64,000 nt of DNA. Origin: an uncultured Clostridia bacterium (GTDB lineage Bacteria > Bacillota > Clostridia > Peptostreptococcales > Anaerovoracaceae). This document shows, piece by piece, positions 1 through 9,536 of the stretch. The position numbers and the translations under genes are program-made. The stretch is taken from the NCBI GenBank assembly GCA_938034165.1, contig CALHKP010000006.1, forward strand, positions 1 to 64,000, in the 5' to 3' direction. Positions within the stretch are counted from its first letter, which is position 1, and every line of letters begins with the position of its first letter. The notes beneath the pieces were generated by a model. That model worked only from the letters and a program-made list of their open reading frames with translations. It was not told the DNA's origin and did no database searches.

Positions 1-87
1 ACATTGGGACATAATCAGTTTCGTTATACTAAGACAATATCACATTTGATACATAGCTATGCGAATTGTATGAATAATTTACAATTC

Positions 88-116
88 TTGACAAATCCTG
101 CAAATGCCCGTATAAT
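88..116 (+). promoter_or_regulatory. Sigma-A promoter of the cobalt transport operon
   Basis: TTGACA (88-93), a 17-base spacer and TATAAT (111-116): a consensus vegetative promoter directly upstream of the cobalamin riboswitch, so the leader RNA should begin near position 123. Confidence 0.85.
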
Positions 117-127
117 GGATACGTTAA

Positions 128-456
128 TAACAATGATGGTCACCGTATGGTGTTAAAAGGGAAACAGGTTAGATTCCTGTGCGGTCACGCCGCTGTAAAG
201 AATAGTCGTATTCATTATGTCACTGATAAATCGGGAAGACGGATGCGATGCATGATTTCTGAGCCAGAAGAACTGCCTCATTTAGCCAATTACACAAGGT
301 TACGAACGATGACCGGTGTACACACGCTTAAGCTGAATTGAGCAGTATTTTTAATTGCAGCTGCACATTTTTTGTTGTGCATGCAGGTAATAAGAATATG
401 CGTTTTTTAATGTTAAGTTGTACACCTGTCAGACAAGACGGGTGTATTTTTATTTA
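128..456 (+). promoter_or_regulatory. Cobalamin (B12) riboswitch with terminator/antiterminator platform
   Basis: The leader carries the cobalamin-aptamer blocks in order: GGTGTTAAAAGGGAA (about 148-162), GTGCGG/CGCCGCTGTAA (about 179-198), CACTG, GGGAAG, GATGCGATGC and the B12-box stretch GAGCCAGAAGA-CTGCC (about 262-277). Downstream, a 10-bp hairpin (421-430 with 437-446) followed by a U tract is an intrinsic terminator. GGTGTACA at 315-322 can pair with TGTACACC at 419-426, which would break the terminator stem, so transcriptional control is likely. The riboswitch precedes cbiM, as expected of a B12-repressed cobalt importer. The 64-codon reading frame inside it is not a gene. Confidence 0.93.
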
Positions 457-503
457 AGGGCGAAATTCAGCGTTTAGAAGTTTTGTTTATGAAAGGAGTC
501 AAT

Positions 504-1253
504 ATGACTAAAAAAGAAAGACTAATTATGTCACTGACAACTGTATTTGCAGTTATTTTCGGTGTAGTTCCTTCAGCAAGCGCAATGCACATCATGGAAG
601 GTTACCTTCCTGCAGTTCACTGCGTTGTTTGGGGAGTTATCTGCATTCCGTTCCTTGTTTGGGGTATTATCTCAATCAAGAAAACTCTGAATGACAACAG
701 AAAAACATTCACAATCCTTGCTATGGCAGGTGCGTTTATTTTCGTTATTTCATCACTGAAGATTCCTTCAGTTTCAGGAAGCTGTTCACACATGACAGGT
801 ACAGGCCTAGGTGCAATCCTGTTCGGACCTGCAGCAGTAAGTGTTCTTGGAATCATCGTTCTTCTGTTCCAGGCAATCCTTCTTGCTCACGGCGGACTTA
901 CTTCACTAGGTGCAAACACTTTCTCAATGGCTATTGCAGGACCTTTCGTTTCATACGGAATCTATAAGCTTTGCCAGAAACTGAATGTAAATAAGAAAGT
1001 ATCAGTATTCCTTGCTGCTATGCTTGGTGATATTTTCACATACTGTGTAACAAGTTTCCAGCTTGCATTTGCTTACCCATCAAAGGTTGGCGGCGTAGGC
1101 GCTTCAGCTATCAAATTCTTAGGTGTATTTGCACCAACACAGCTTCCTCTTGCTATCGTTGAAGGTCTGTTAACAGTAGTTATCATAATCGGACTTGAAA
1201 CATATGCAAAACCTGAGCTTCGTGCAATAGGATTTATTAAGGAGGATAAATAA
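504..1253 (+). CDS. cbiM: Cobalt ECF transporter substrate-capture protein CbiM
   Basis: Integral membrane substrate-binding (S) component of the CbiMNQO cobalt importer, which supplies Co2+ for B12 synthesis. I start at ATG 504 because AAAGGAG lies just upstream; an upstream in-frame start has no ribosome site. An N-terminal signal-like segment appears to end in ASA (residues 25-27), which would expose the characteristic mature terminus MHIMEG; the new N terminus and its His form the metal site in this family. Several further hydrophobic helices follow. It is the first gene of cbiM-cbiN-cbiQ-cbiO, directly under the B12 riboswitch. Length (249 codons) is usual for the family. Nickel is a possible alternative substrate, but the riboswitch argues for cobalt. 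Confidence 0.95.
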   Translation: MTKKERLIMSLTTVFAVIFGVVPSASAMHIMEGYLPAVHCVVWGVICIPFLVWGIISIKKTLNDNRKTFTILAMAGAFIFVISSLKIPSVSGSCSHMTGTGLGAILFGPAAVSVLGIIVLLFQAILLAHGGLTSLGANTFSMAIAGPFVSYGIYKLCQKLNVNKKVSVFLAAMLGDIFTYCVTSFQLAFAYPSKVGGVGASAIKFLGVFAPTQLPLAIVEGLLTVVIIIGLETYAKPELRAIGFIKEDK

Positions 1254-1254
1254 G

Positions 1255-1578
1255 ATGGAAAAGAAAAGCAATAAGAAACTGGTTATCGTTCTTCTGATAC
1301 TTTGCGTATTAATCGCAATTGTTCCTCTGTTCCTCGTAAAGGGTGCGGAGTTTGGCGGTTCTGACGATGCGGGAAGTGAAATGGTATCAGAAATCAGAGG
1401 CGCTGAATATGAACCATGGTTTACTCCTGTTGTTGAACAGTACCTTGATGGTGAACTTCCGGGCGAAATCGAAAGCCTTCTGTTCTGCGTTCAGACAGGT
1501 ATCGGTGTTGGAGTTTTAGCTTTCTTCATGGGTCGTTTCTATGAAAGAAGCAAATGGAAGAATAAGGATAACGAGTAA
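1255..1578 (+). CDS. cbiN: Cobalt transport accessory protein CbiN
   Basis: Small membrane protein (107 residues) needed with CbiM for cobalt uptake. It has two predicted membrane helices, residues about 9-28 and 82-98, separated by an extracytoplasmic loop containing the typical segment GAEYEPWF (about 49-56), and a short basic C-terminal tail. The start follows the cbiM stop by one base, with the ribosome site AAGGAGG inside the end of cbiM, so the two are translationally coupled. Assignment rests on size, topology, the loop motif and its place between cbiM and cbiQ. Confidence 0.93.
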   Translation: MEKKSNKKLVIVLLILCVLIAIVPLFLVKGAEFGGSDDAGSEMVSEIRGAEYEPWFTPVVEQYLDGELPGEIESLLFCVQTGIGVGVLAFFMGRFYERSKWKNKDNE

Positions 1579-1583
1579 TTGAT

Positions 1584-2363
1584 ATGATTGTAGTAGATAA
1601 GCTCTGCTACGGTTCAAAATTAAGATATGTAAACCCATACGAAAAATTTGCATTTGCAATGCTGACCTTGATATTTTGCATCGTCAGTCGTTCCATTGTG
1701 ATGGGAATTTTCGTAATGGGTGTTAATGCTTTATTGACAATAAAAAAGGGCGGTATTTCAGGAAATAGGTATTTCAAACTGATGACGATTCCACTTGCAT
1801 TTCTTGTTTTGAGCACTGTGGCAATAATAGTAAACTGGAGCAGAGAGCCTCTCGATGCCTTTGCTTTTCAAATAGGGGAACACTATATTACAGGAAGCTG
1901 CGAAGATGCTGTTATGGCTCTTCGGCTTATTGTTACAGCGCTTGCAGCAGTCTCTTGCCTTTATTTCTTGTCTCTTAATACGACAATGACGGACATTCTT
2001 GCAGTTTTTAGATCTCTCAAATGTCCGGTGCTCATAAGCGAACTTATGCTTATGATCTACAGATTCATTTTCGTTCTTCTTGACAGCGCATATTATATTT
2101 CTTCTTCGCAGCATGCGAGATTGGGATATAAGGACTATAAGACATCACTCAAGAGCTTTGCGGGAATGGTTCAGGCTGTATTTATACAGTCCATGAAACG
2201 TTCCAGAGTTTTGTACGATGCTATGGAAGCCCGTTGTTACGATGGCAGAGTCAACGTTCTCAACGAGCACAGACCTGTCAAAAGAAAAAATGTAATAATG
2301 ATTGCTGTATTTGAAATAGTACTTTTGATATTTACCGTGATGGTAAAGACTGGAGTTGTTTAG
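1584..2363 (+). CDS. cbiQ: Cobalt ECF transporter transmembrane (T) component CbiQ
   Basis: Membrane coupling protein that links the CbiM/CbiN substrate unit to the ATPase CbiO. It has 259 residues with about five hydrophobic helices and the two cytoplasmic Ala-Arg-Gly-like coupling segments of EcfT/CbiQ proteins, seen here as QHARLGY (about 176-182) and MEARCYDG (about 214-221). It starts six bases after cbiN and its stop abuts the start of cbiO. Everything fits an intact CbiQ. Confidence 0.93.
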   Translation: MIVVDKLCYGSKLRYVNPYEKFAFAMLTLIFCIVSRSIVMGIFVMGVNALLTIKKGGISGNRYFKLMTIPLAFLVLSTVAIIVNWSREPLDAFAFQIGEHYITGSCEDAVMALRLIVTALAAVSCLYFLSLNTTMTDILAVFRSLKCPVLISELMLMIYRFIFVLLDSAYYISSSQHARLGYKDYKTSLKSFAGMVQAVFIQSMKRSRVLYDAMEARCYDGRVNVLNEHRPVKRKNVIMIAVFEIVLLIFTVMVKTGVV

Positions 2364-3203
2364 ATGAAGGATTATATAATCAAAGCCGAAGGTCTTGGAT
2401 TTTCTTATGATGATTCGAAAACGTATTCTCTTGAAGGCTTTGATCTTGAGATTGAAAGGGGAAAAAGGGTAGCTTTTATGGGAGCTAACGGCGCCGGAAA
2501 ATCAACATTTTTTCTGTGCCTGAACGGTATTAACAGACCCGAAAAAGGTACCATCTATATAAACGGAAAGCCTATTGACTATAGTAGAAAAGGGCTTCTC
2601 GATCTTAGGAAAACCGTGGGAATAGTCTTTCAGGATCCTGACAACCAGCTGTTTTCGGCATCTGTTTTCCAGGAAATTTCTTTTGGCGCGCTGAATATCG
2701 GCATGAGCGAGGAAGAAGCTGAGAAGGCAGTAAACGATGTTATGGAAACGTTAGAGATAACTCCATTCAGGGAAAAGCCTGTTCACTCTCTTTCGGGAGG
2801 GCAGAAAAAACAGGTTTCAATTGCAGATGTAGTGGTTATGAATCCGGAAATTATAATCTTTGATGAACCTGCGGCTTCTCTTGACCCGAAGCACACAGAA
2901 ATTGTAAACCGCATAATAGACATGCTTTCGAAGCAGGGAATAACGGTTTTGATTTCAACTCACGATGTTGATTATGCGCTTGAGTGGGCGGACGAAACAG
3001 TAGTGGTTCATGACGGCAAAGTTCTGGCAAAGGGACTTCCGGAGGAGGTTTTTGCAGATGAGAGCATCCTGAAAATGGCGAATCTGAAAAAGCCTGCAGC
3101 TATGGAACTCTTCGAAAGTCTTACCGCAAAGGGAATATTAAAAGAAGGTTATCCCGTTCCAAAGAGTCTCAAGGAACTGGAAAAATACATAGAAAACATA
3201 TAA
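2364..3203 (+). CDS. cbiO: Cobalt ECF transporter ATPase CbiO
   Basis: ATP-binding subunit that powers cobalt uptake. The Walker A motif GANGAGKST spans residues 40-48, the Q-loop is VFQDPDNQ (88-95), the ABC signature LSGGQ is at 143-147, Walker B IIIFDEP at 163-169 and the switch His is in STHD. All catalytic motifs are intact. Its ATG directly follows the cbiQ stop. One cbiO serves one cbiMNQ set here. The operon seems to end here, because the next gene has its own leader. Confidence 0.94.
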   Translation: MKDYIIKAEGLGFSYDDSKTYSLEGFDLEIERGKRVAFMGANGAGKSTFFLCLNGINRPEKGTIYINGKPIDYSRKGLLDLRKTVGIVFQDPDNQLFSASVFQEISFGALNIGMSEEEAEKAVNDVMETLEITPFREKPVHSLSGGQKKQVSIADVVVMNPEIIIFDEPAASLDPKHTEIVNRIIDMLSKQGITVLISTHDVDYALEWADETVVVHDGKVLAKGLPEEVFADESILKMANLKKPAAMELFESLTAKGILKEGYPVPKSLKELEKYIENI

Positions 3204-3258
3204 GATTTACACAATATTTATGTTTGGCAGAGGGGTTTTGTGATATAATCTACTTATT

Positions 3259-4692
3259 ATGGTAGAGAGAAAAATTACAGAGACAATAAAAAACAATGAC
3301 ATGATAACAAAAGGACAGCACATTGTATTAGGCCTTTCAGGAGGGCCCGATTCAGTGTGCCTTTTTGATGTTTTGGATTCTATTTCAAAAGAGTGGAATC
3401 TGACTATTCATCCCGTTCATGTCAATCACAAGTTCAGACCCGGTGATGCAGAAGCTGATGAGGAGTATACCATAAAGTTATGCGAATCCCGCGGCATTGA
3501 GTGCAGAAGTTTTTCTGTGGATTGCGCAAAGCTGGCAGCAGATCTTAAGATGACATCAGAAGAGGCAGGCAGACTGGCAAGGTATGGTGCTTTTTCTCAG
3601 GTTGCGGCAGAGTTGGTGAATCAAGGAATTCCAAAAGAGAACATAAGAATCGCTGTTGCTCAGAATTCCGACGATCTTGCGGAAACTGTGCTTTTTAGAA
3701 TCATCCGAGGCACAGGAACTGATGGCCTTTCCGGAATCAGTTATGTGAGAAAGAGTGAGGACGGAATCCTGATAATACGGCCCCTTATGGATGTTTCCAA
3801 AAAAGGGGTTATGGAATATTGCGAATCAAAGAATCTCAACCCTTGCATTGATAAAACAAATCTTGAACCTTTGTACAGCAGAAACAAAATCAGACTTGAC
3901 CTGATTCCGTATCTTGAAGAGAAATATAATCCGAACATAAAAGAAGGCTTGTGCAGGCTAGCACACTCGGCAGCTGAAGATAGAGAATTTCTCAGGGAAT
4001 TGGCGAGAGAGGCTTTTGGCAAAAATCTTTTGAAAGTCACAGAAGAGGACGGCAAAGAAACTGCTTTTCTCTTAAACGGAGAAGGTCTGCAAGCTCTTCA
4101 TGGGGCACTCAGAAGAAGGGTGTTTGCTTATGCCTTTGATAGACTTGGACTTCAGGGCGACCTGTCATATGTTCATTACAAGGCAATGGATGATATTTTG
4201 GAAAGCAAAAGCCCGTCGGCATCTTTTGATTTGCCTCATGGTTATAAAATTTCAAGAACTTACGAAAACGTGAGAATCTCGGCACCGATTCGGAACAAAG
4301 AGCAAAGAATTTTGAAAGTGCGGATTATGGAAAGAGAAGAATACGAAATTTACCAAAAATCACAAAAGGAGAGCTCTTGCAATAAAGGTGGTGCCAAACC
4401 TGCTTTCTTTGATTATGACATGCTTAAACATGAATACGGCGAGAGTGCGAAAGACTTGATTTCTCTCAGAAACAGACAAGGGGGAGATTATATAAATCTT
4501 GCCGTAGGACGAAAAAAAATACAGAATCTCTTTGTGGACATGAAGGTTCCGAAAGCGGAAAGAGACGACATTTATATGGCTGCAATAGGCTCAGAAGCTC
4601 TCATTGTTTACGCAGGAGAGCGAGGCACAAGATATAGCTCTAAATACAAAGTTTTATCTTGCACAAAAACGGTCATTTGTATTGAAATATAG
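3259..4692 (+). CDS. tilS: tRNA(Ile)-lysidine synthase TilS
   Basis: Converts cytidine-34 of the CAU-anticodon tRNA-Ile to lysidine using ATP and lysine, allowing AUA decoding. The PP-loop motif SGGPDS is at residues 27-32, followed by the HVNHKFRPGDAEADE segment typical of TilS. The C-terminal part (about residues 390-477) resembles the TilS substrate-binding domains. With 477 residues it is full length. It lies just before ftsH, a common tilS-ftsH arrangement, although no hpt gene lies between them here. A TATAAT at 3242-3247 may be its -10 element. Confidence 0.93.
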   Translation: MVERKITETIKNNDMITKGQHIVLGLSGGPDSVCLFDVLDSISKEWNLTIHPVHVNHKFRPGDAEADEEYTIKLCESRGIECRSFSVDCAKLAADLKMTSEEAGRLARYGAFSQVAAELVNQGIPKENIRIAVAQNSDDLAETVLFRIIRGTGTDGLSGISYVRKSEDGILIIRPLMDVSKKGVMEYCESKNLNPCIDKTNLEPLYSRNKIRLDLIPYLEEKYNPNIKEGLCRLAHSAAEDREFLRELAREAFGKNLLKVTEEDGKETAFLLNGEGLQALHGALRRRVFAYAFDRLGLQGDLSYVHYKAMDDILESKSPSASFDLPHGYKISRTYENVRISAPIRNKEQRILKVRIMEREEYEIYQKSQKESSCNKGGAKPAFFDYDMLKHEYGESAKDLISLRNRQGGDYINLAVGRKKIQNLFVDMKVPKAERDDIYMAAIGSEALIVYAGERGTRYSSKYKVLSCTKTVICIEI

Positions 4693-4854
4693 GTGTTTAC
4701 ATGATAAAATAGATAGACTGTTTTGTTGAATAATACAAATTTGTGGGTAAAAACCAATAAAAGTTTGTATTGTCTGTATTTGAAAAAAGGATTCTGCATG
4801 ATAGGCAGGTTGCAAAATAGAACAAGAAAAATTTATTAGGAGGAAAGTCGGGAA

Positions 4855-6975
4855 TTGAAAAAGTTTGCTAAGAACATGAGTGTATATCTCGTGATATTTG
4901 CTTTGGTAGTGGTAGCTGCATTTGCTTTTAAGGGTGACGGAGCTGCAGATGTGAAGAAGGTTTCTTATTCAACATTTGCCAACTACCTGAAGGAAGAGAA
5001 GGTTGTTGAACTCAACATCACAGATACCAAGCTCACAGGAAAACTAAAGACAAAAGACGGTGGCAAGGAAAAAATTGTATATACTTACGCTCCTTACATC
5101 ACAGAAATAAGTTATCTTGAGGAACAGTACATATATCCTCAGATGCAGGAAGGAAAGCTGAAGCTGGAAACAGATCCACCTAAGGCTACATCAATGATAT
5201 TCAATATCCTGCCGACGCTGCTGATGGTGGCTTCGCTGGGATTCCTGTTCTATATCATGATGAATCAGGGAGGAAACGGCAAAGCCTTCTCCTTCGGAAA
5301 GAGTAAGGCCAAGATGTACAAGGGCGAAGGCAAGAAGATTACCTTTGCTGATGTTGCAGGTCTTGACGAAGAAAAAGAAGAATTACAGGAAATCGTAGAC
5401 TTCCTGAAAGACCCTAGAAAGTACAGAGAAGTGGGAGCAAGAATACCTAAGGGCGTTCTGCTTGTAGGCCCTCCGGGAACAGGCAAGACTTATGTTTCAA
5501 GAGCGACTGCAGGGGAAGCAGGTGTTCCATTCTTCACAATCAGTGGTTCTGACTTCGTGGAAATGTTCGTCGGAGTTGGTGCATCCAGAGTAAGAGACCT
5601 GTTTGAACAGGCTAAGAAGAATGCTCCTTGTATTGTATTTATAGACGAAATCGATGCGGTAGGCCGTAAGAGAGGTGCAGGTCTCGGCGGTGGAAACGAC
5701 GAAAGAGAACAGACTCTTAACCAGCTCTTGGTAGAGATGGATGGATTTGGCGAAAACTCCGGAATCATCATTCTTGCAGCAACTAACAGACCTGATGTTT
5801 TAGACCCTGCTCTTTTGAGACCGGGCAGATTTGACAGACAGGTTGTTATAGGTGTTCCTGACGTCAAGGGCAGAGAAGAAATCATCAAAATTCACTCAAA
5901 GAACAAACCTTTGTCAGAAGAAGTTTCGCCGAACGTAATTGCGAGAAGAACTCCGGGATTCACACCGGCTGATCTCGAAAACCTTCTAAACGAAGCTGCA
6001 CTGATTACTGCAAGAAGAAACGGCAGAAAAATCAGAATGGCAGAAATAGAAGAGGCTGCAACCAAAGTTATGGCAGGTCCTGCGAAGAAGAGCAGAGTAA
6101 TAAGTGAAGACGAAAGAAAGCTTACTGCATACCATGAAGCAGGCCATGCTATCGTAATGAGAAGTCTTCCGGGTTCAGACCCTGTTCATCAGATCACTAT
6201 TATCCCAAGAGGATCTGCAGGCGGATTTACAATGTCACTTCCTGAAAAGGACAGAACATTTGAAACCAAGAAGAACATGATTAATGCTATAAGACATCTT
6301 CTCGGTGGTCGAGTAGCAGAACTTCTGACGCTTGACGATATCAGTACAGGCGCAAGCAACGATATTATGAGAGCAACAGAAATAGCAAGAGATATGGTAA
6401 CAAGATACGGATTCAGCGAAAAGCTGGGACCTGTATGTTATGCTGACAGCCAGGAAGTATTCCTCGGAAACGATTTCTCATCCAAGAAGAGCTACTCAGA
6501 AGATGTTGCTGCAGAAATCGATCACGAAATCAGAGGCATTGTGGATACTGCCTTCGAAGACACAAGAACAATTATCGAAGACAATATGGACAAGCTGGAA
6601 CGTGTTGCACAGGCGCTCCTTGCTGTGGAAACTCTTGACGGAGAACAGTTCGAGGCACTATACAGAGGAGATATCACTCCTGCCGAACTTGAAGATAAGG
6701 TAAGACAGGAAAACGAAAAACTGGAAGAGCAGAATGCCGAAGAAGCAGCTGAAACCGAAAGAATAAGAAAAGAAGAGGAAGCTAAGCTTGCTGAAGAGCT
6801 GGCAAAATATGACACAGATTATATGAACAGCAACGAGGGGGCAGTACCTTCCGGCAATGTGACTGACTCAGCCGAAAAGTTCGTATCAGAGCTTGAACCA
6901 ACAGATGACGAAGATGCAAAAGAAGATACAGAAACCGAAGAAACAGAAGAATCCGAAGACAAAGACGAAAAGTAA
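4855..6975 (+). CDS. ftsH: ATP-dependent zinc metalloprotease FtsH
   Basis: Membrane-anchored AAA+ protease for membrane-protein quality control. It has two membrane helices (about 9-25 and 115-136) flanking an extracytoplasmic domain, then the AAA module with Walker A GPPGTGKT at 205-212, Walker B IVFIDEID (about 260-267) and the SRH region around 311-330. The zinc site HEAGH is at 427-431. The last roughly 80 residues are a Glu/Asp-rich tail with no obvious fold. The start is TTG, chosen because AGGAGG sits 8-15 bases upstream and no in-frame ATG fits. A length of 706 residues is at the long end for FtsH because of the acidic tail. Confidence 0.96.
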   Translation: MKKFAKNMSVYLVIFALVVVAAFAFKGDGAADVKKVSYSTFANYLKEEKVVELNITDTKLTGKLKTKDGGKEKIVYTYAPYITEISYLEEQYIYPQMQEGKLKLETDPPKATSMIFNILPTLLMVASLGFLFYIMMNQGGNGKAFSFGKSKAKMYKGEGKKITFADVAGLDEEKEELQEIVDFLKDPRKYREVGARIPKGVLLVGPPGTGKTYVSRATAGEAGVPFFTISGSDFVEMFVGVGASRVRDLFEQAKKNAPCIVFIDEIDAVGRKRGAGLGGGNDEREQTLNQLLVEMDGFGENSGIIILAATNRPDVLDPALLRPGRFDRQVVIGVPDVKGREEIIKIHSKNKPLSEEVSPNVIARRTPGFTPADLENLLNEAALITARRNGRKIRMAEIEEAATKVMAGPAKKSRVISEDERKLTAYHEAGHAIVMRSLPGSDPVHQITIIPRGSAGGFTMSLPEKDRTFETKKNMINAIRHLLGGRVAELLTLDDISTGASNDIMRATEIARDMVTRYGFSEKLGPVCYADSQEVFLGNDFSSKKSYSEDVAAEIDHEIRGIVDTAFEDTRTIIEDNMDKLERVAQALLAVETLDGEQFEALYRGDITPAELEDKVRQENEKLEEQNAEEAAETERIRKEEEAKLAEELAKYDTDYMNSNEGAVPSGNVTDSAEKFVSELEPTDDEDAKEDTETEETEESEDKDEK

Positions 6976-7027
6976 GGTTAGAGGATTTTCAGAAGAACAT
7001 GACGATATTGAAGTAGAACGTAAATGC

Positions 7028-7054
7028 AAAAGCGGCTTTAACAGAGCCGGTTTT
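7028..7054 (+). terminator. Weak intrinsic terminator after ftsH
   Basis: CGGCT (7033-7037) pairs with AGCCG (7045-7049), extended by a run of A pairing with the following T run. The stem is short and the U tract only four bases, so termination may be partial and leak into the following regulator gene. Confidence 0.5.
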
Positions 7055-7085
7055 GCTGTATTGAATGAAATTTGAGGTGACCATA

Positions 7086-8669
7086 ATGAAGATCACAGTT
7101 AAGGATTGTCTGACATTAGAGGCATTTGATCCCAGCATTGTAGCGGCAGGGGAGAGAAATCTATCTAACAGAGTCAGAAGCGTATCCGTAATGGATGCGG
7201 CGGATCTCAAGACTGCAGTAAACAACAATGGGGTGCGTGAACAGATTGTACTGACATCCTTCTATGGCATGAAGAATAACGAACAGCTGCAGGCTGATGT
7301 AGTAAGAGCTCTTGCAAAGTGCGGAGTCAGCGCACTTGTGGTATTTCACGCAAAAAACGGAATCACAGCAGCTGACAGCGAAATCATCGAAGCTGCGGAG
7401 ACGGCAGGTTTACCGTTTATCATAATTCCAAACGGCAACCAGGCTGAGTATGCTGATGCCATCGAGCAGATTATGGACAAAATTCTGTATGGGGATAATT
7501 TCAAAAACAGCCTGATAAACAATACGATTTATCATTTGCTGAATTTCGAAAAGCACAAGAGTTTTCCTTCGGCCCTGAAAGAGGCTGCTTTGAGCAACGA
7601 GTTTCAGGTAGTAATGCTGTCAAAGGATTTTAATCCTATTCTTGTAGTTGAAACAAGACATAAGGCGACAGTTGCGGATGCCGTAAGACTCCTGAAGGAT
7701 CATGAGACAGACAGAAGCGGCATATATTCCATGCTGGATATTAACGGAGTTCTCACATACTGGGGCTCAATTAACATCGAAAAAGAAAAATATTTCCTAT
7801 TGATTGTTGACAATGACGACAATTATTCCGCAGGTGAAATAACAAAGCTTGCCGAGATAATCGAGCTTGCTATCGGAATGTGGAAATACACTCCTGAACG
7901 CGACCTGAAGGCTGAGTTCATCAAATCACTTATCAGAGGTAACAGAAGTCTTGCATATTCGCTGAAAGACGAAATGGGTATCCTGACAGAGAGTATAATA
8001 AGCGTGTTTTATGCCAGAGGTATAGAAAACTCACAGAGTCTTGACACCATTGCAGAGTTCGAAAAAAATGAAAACTGCGAAGTTATGTGCATACAGGACT
8101 CAGAAGAAACATACGGCATAATTATAAAGAATCCTGCGGACGGAGACAGTGCGGAGACAGGGGGCAAAGCCTCAAGCTTGCGCCTATTTGACAAGCTTAA
8201 GGAAGGCAATAAAGCGGTTCGTATATTCCACGCGACAGGACTTGACGGAATTGAAGGTGCGGCTGACGGTTTCAAGCTGATCAGCGAAACATGGACCTTT
8301 GTTGAGAATGTTTTCCCATACAAGAGAGTATTCACAAAATACGAACTTGTTCTCGTATCAAACTGCATCAATATTCAGGTGCAGGGAGGATATATCAAAA
8401 AAAACTATGTAGAGCTTCTGGAGCCTTTCAAAAAGGAAATGGGAGAAAACAAGGCAAAACAGCTTTTGGAAACTCTCGAAACTTTTGTTCTTGATGCGGG
8501 CATGAACAGTAGCAAAACATCGGAATTCATGGGAATTCATACCAATACAGTACAGTACAGGCTCAAGAGAATCAATGACGTATTGGGTGCGGAAATCACC
8601 GGAAACCGAGTAATTCCGGGACTTACTATAGCACTTGCGCTTAAGAGACTTGAGCGTGTTGTAAACTAA
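7086..8669 (+). CDS. PucR-family transcriptional regulator
   Basis: A 527-residue regulator. The N terminus (TVKDCLTLEAFDPSIVAAGE and onward) matches the PucR N-terminal domain, the middle looks like a GGDEF-like/ligand-sensing region, and the C terminus holds the PucR-type helix-turn-helix with the hallmark HTNTVQYRLKRI, about 20 residues before the end of the DNA-binding domain. I start at ATG 7086, preceded by GAGGTG, not at an upstream in-frame ATG. PucR regulators often control purine, amino-acid or aromatic catabolism. Here the neighbours are housekeeping genes (ftsH, coaX), so the target cannot be read from context. It may be co-transcribed with coaX. Confidence 0.85.
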   Translation: MKITVKDCLTLEAFDPSIVAAGERNLSNRVRSVSVMDAADLKTAVNNNGVREQIVLTSFYGMKNNEQLQADVVRALAKCGVSALVVFHAKNGITAADSEIIEAAETAGLPFIIIPNGNQAEYADAIEQIMDKILYGDNFKNSLINNTIYHLLNFEKHKSFPSALKEAALSNEFQVVMLSKDFNPILVVETRHKATVADAVRLLKDHETDRSGIYSMLDINGVLTYWGSINIEKEKYFLLIVDNDDNYSAGEITKLAEIIELAIGMWKYTPERDLKAEFIKSLIRGNRSLAYSLKDEMGILTESIISVFYARGIENSQSLDTIAEFEKNENCEVMCIQDSEETYGIIIKNPADGDSAETGGKASSLRLFDKLKEGNKAVRIFHATGLDGIEGAADGFKLISETWTFVENVFPYKRVFTKYELVLVSNCINIQVQGGYIKKNYVELLEPFKKEMGENKAKQLLETLETFVLDAGMNSSKTSEFMGIHTNTVQYRLKRINDVLGAEITGNRVIPGLTIALALKRLERVVN

Positions 8670-8699
8670 ATCTATCCAAAAGAGGAGAAAAGAAGAAAC

Positions 8700-9536
8700 A
8701 TGTTATTAGCTTTTGATGTAGGTAACAGTAACATTGTTCTAGGTGTTTTCAAGGACAGAGAGCTGATTACCAACTGGAGAATCGAAACCGACACAAACAA
8801 GAGTGCGGACGAGTATGGAATGATTGTAAGACAGTTATTTGACTATGAAGGTCTGAAAATGTCTGAGGTTACAGATATAATCATTTCGACAGTAGTGCCG
8901 TCAGTTCTTTATACGCTGCAGCACTTATCAATGAAGTATTTCAACAAAAGAGCTATCGTTATCGAGTCAGGTGTAAAAACCGGCATGGTTGTAAAATATG
9001 ACAATCCAAAGCAGGTTGGTGCAGACAGAATCGTAAATGCTGTAGCTGCTTATCACAAATACGGCGGACCTTTGATCATCATTGACTTTGGTACTGCGAC
9101 AACATTTTGTGCAGTGAGCGACAAAGCTGAATACCTTGGAGGCACAATCGCACCGGGGCTTAAGATATCATCAGAAGCATTGTTCGAAAAAACATCAAAG
9201 CTTCCAAAAGTTGAACTGGAAGAGCCCGGAACAACTATATGCAAGAATACTATTCAGAGCATGCAGTCAGGTCTGGTTTACGGACACATGGGAATGGTTG
9301 AGTTCATCGTAAACAAAATGAAAAGAGAACTTGCAGAAGTGGTAGGAGCTGACAAGAAGGTTACAGTGGTTGCAACAGGCGGTCTGTCAACTTTGATTGA
9401 CAACGGGGTTGATTGCATAGACCATGTGGACAAGATGCTTACTCTGGAAGGACTTGAAATAATCTACGAAAAAAACAGAAAAAAACCTAAAACAACAGGT
9501 AAATGTAAAGGAAAAATACATGAAGAAGACGCTTAG
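8700..9536 (+). CDS. coaX: Type III pantothenate kinase
   Basis: Phosphorylates pantothenate in the first step of coenzyme A synthesis. It belongs to the ASKHA fold. The N-terminal phosphate loop DVGNSNIVLGVF (residues about 5-16) and the central IDFGTATTF segment (about 128-136) are characteristic of CoaX, as is GADRIVNAVAAYHKYG. Its 278 residues include a basic extension (KNRKKPKTTGKCKGK) that overlaps the next gene by 17 bases. AAGAGGAG precedes the ATG. Confidence 0.94.
   Translation: MLLAFDVGNSNIVLGVFKDRELITNWRIETDTNKSADEYGMIVRQLFDYEGLKMSEVTDIIISTVVPSVLYTLQHLSMKYFNKRAIVIESGVKTGMVVKYDNPKQVGADRIVNAVAAYHKYGGPLIIIDFGTATTFCAVSDKAEYLGGTIAPGLKISSEALFEKTSKLPKVELEEPGTTICKNTIQSMQSGLVYGHMGMVEFIVNKMKRELAEVVGADKKVTVVATGGLSTLIDNGVDCIDHVDKMLTLEGLEIIYEKNRKKPKTTGKCKGKIHEEDA

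Noticed and set aside
147..341. Open frame inside the cbi leader
   Set aside because: It coincides with the cobalamin riboswitch core; no ribosome site and no protein-like composition.
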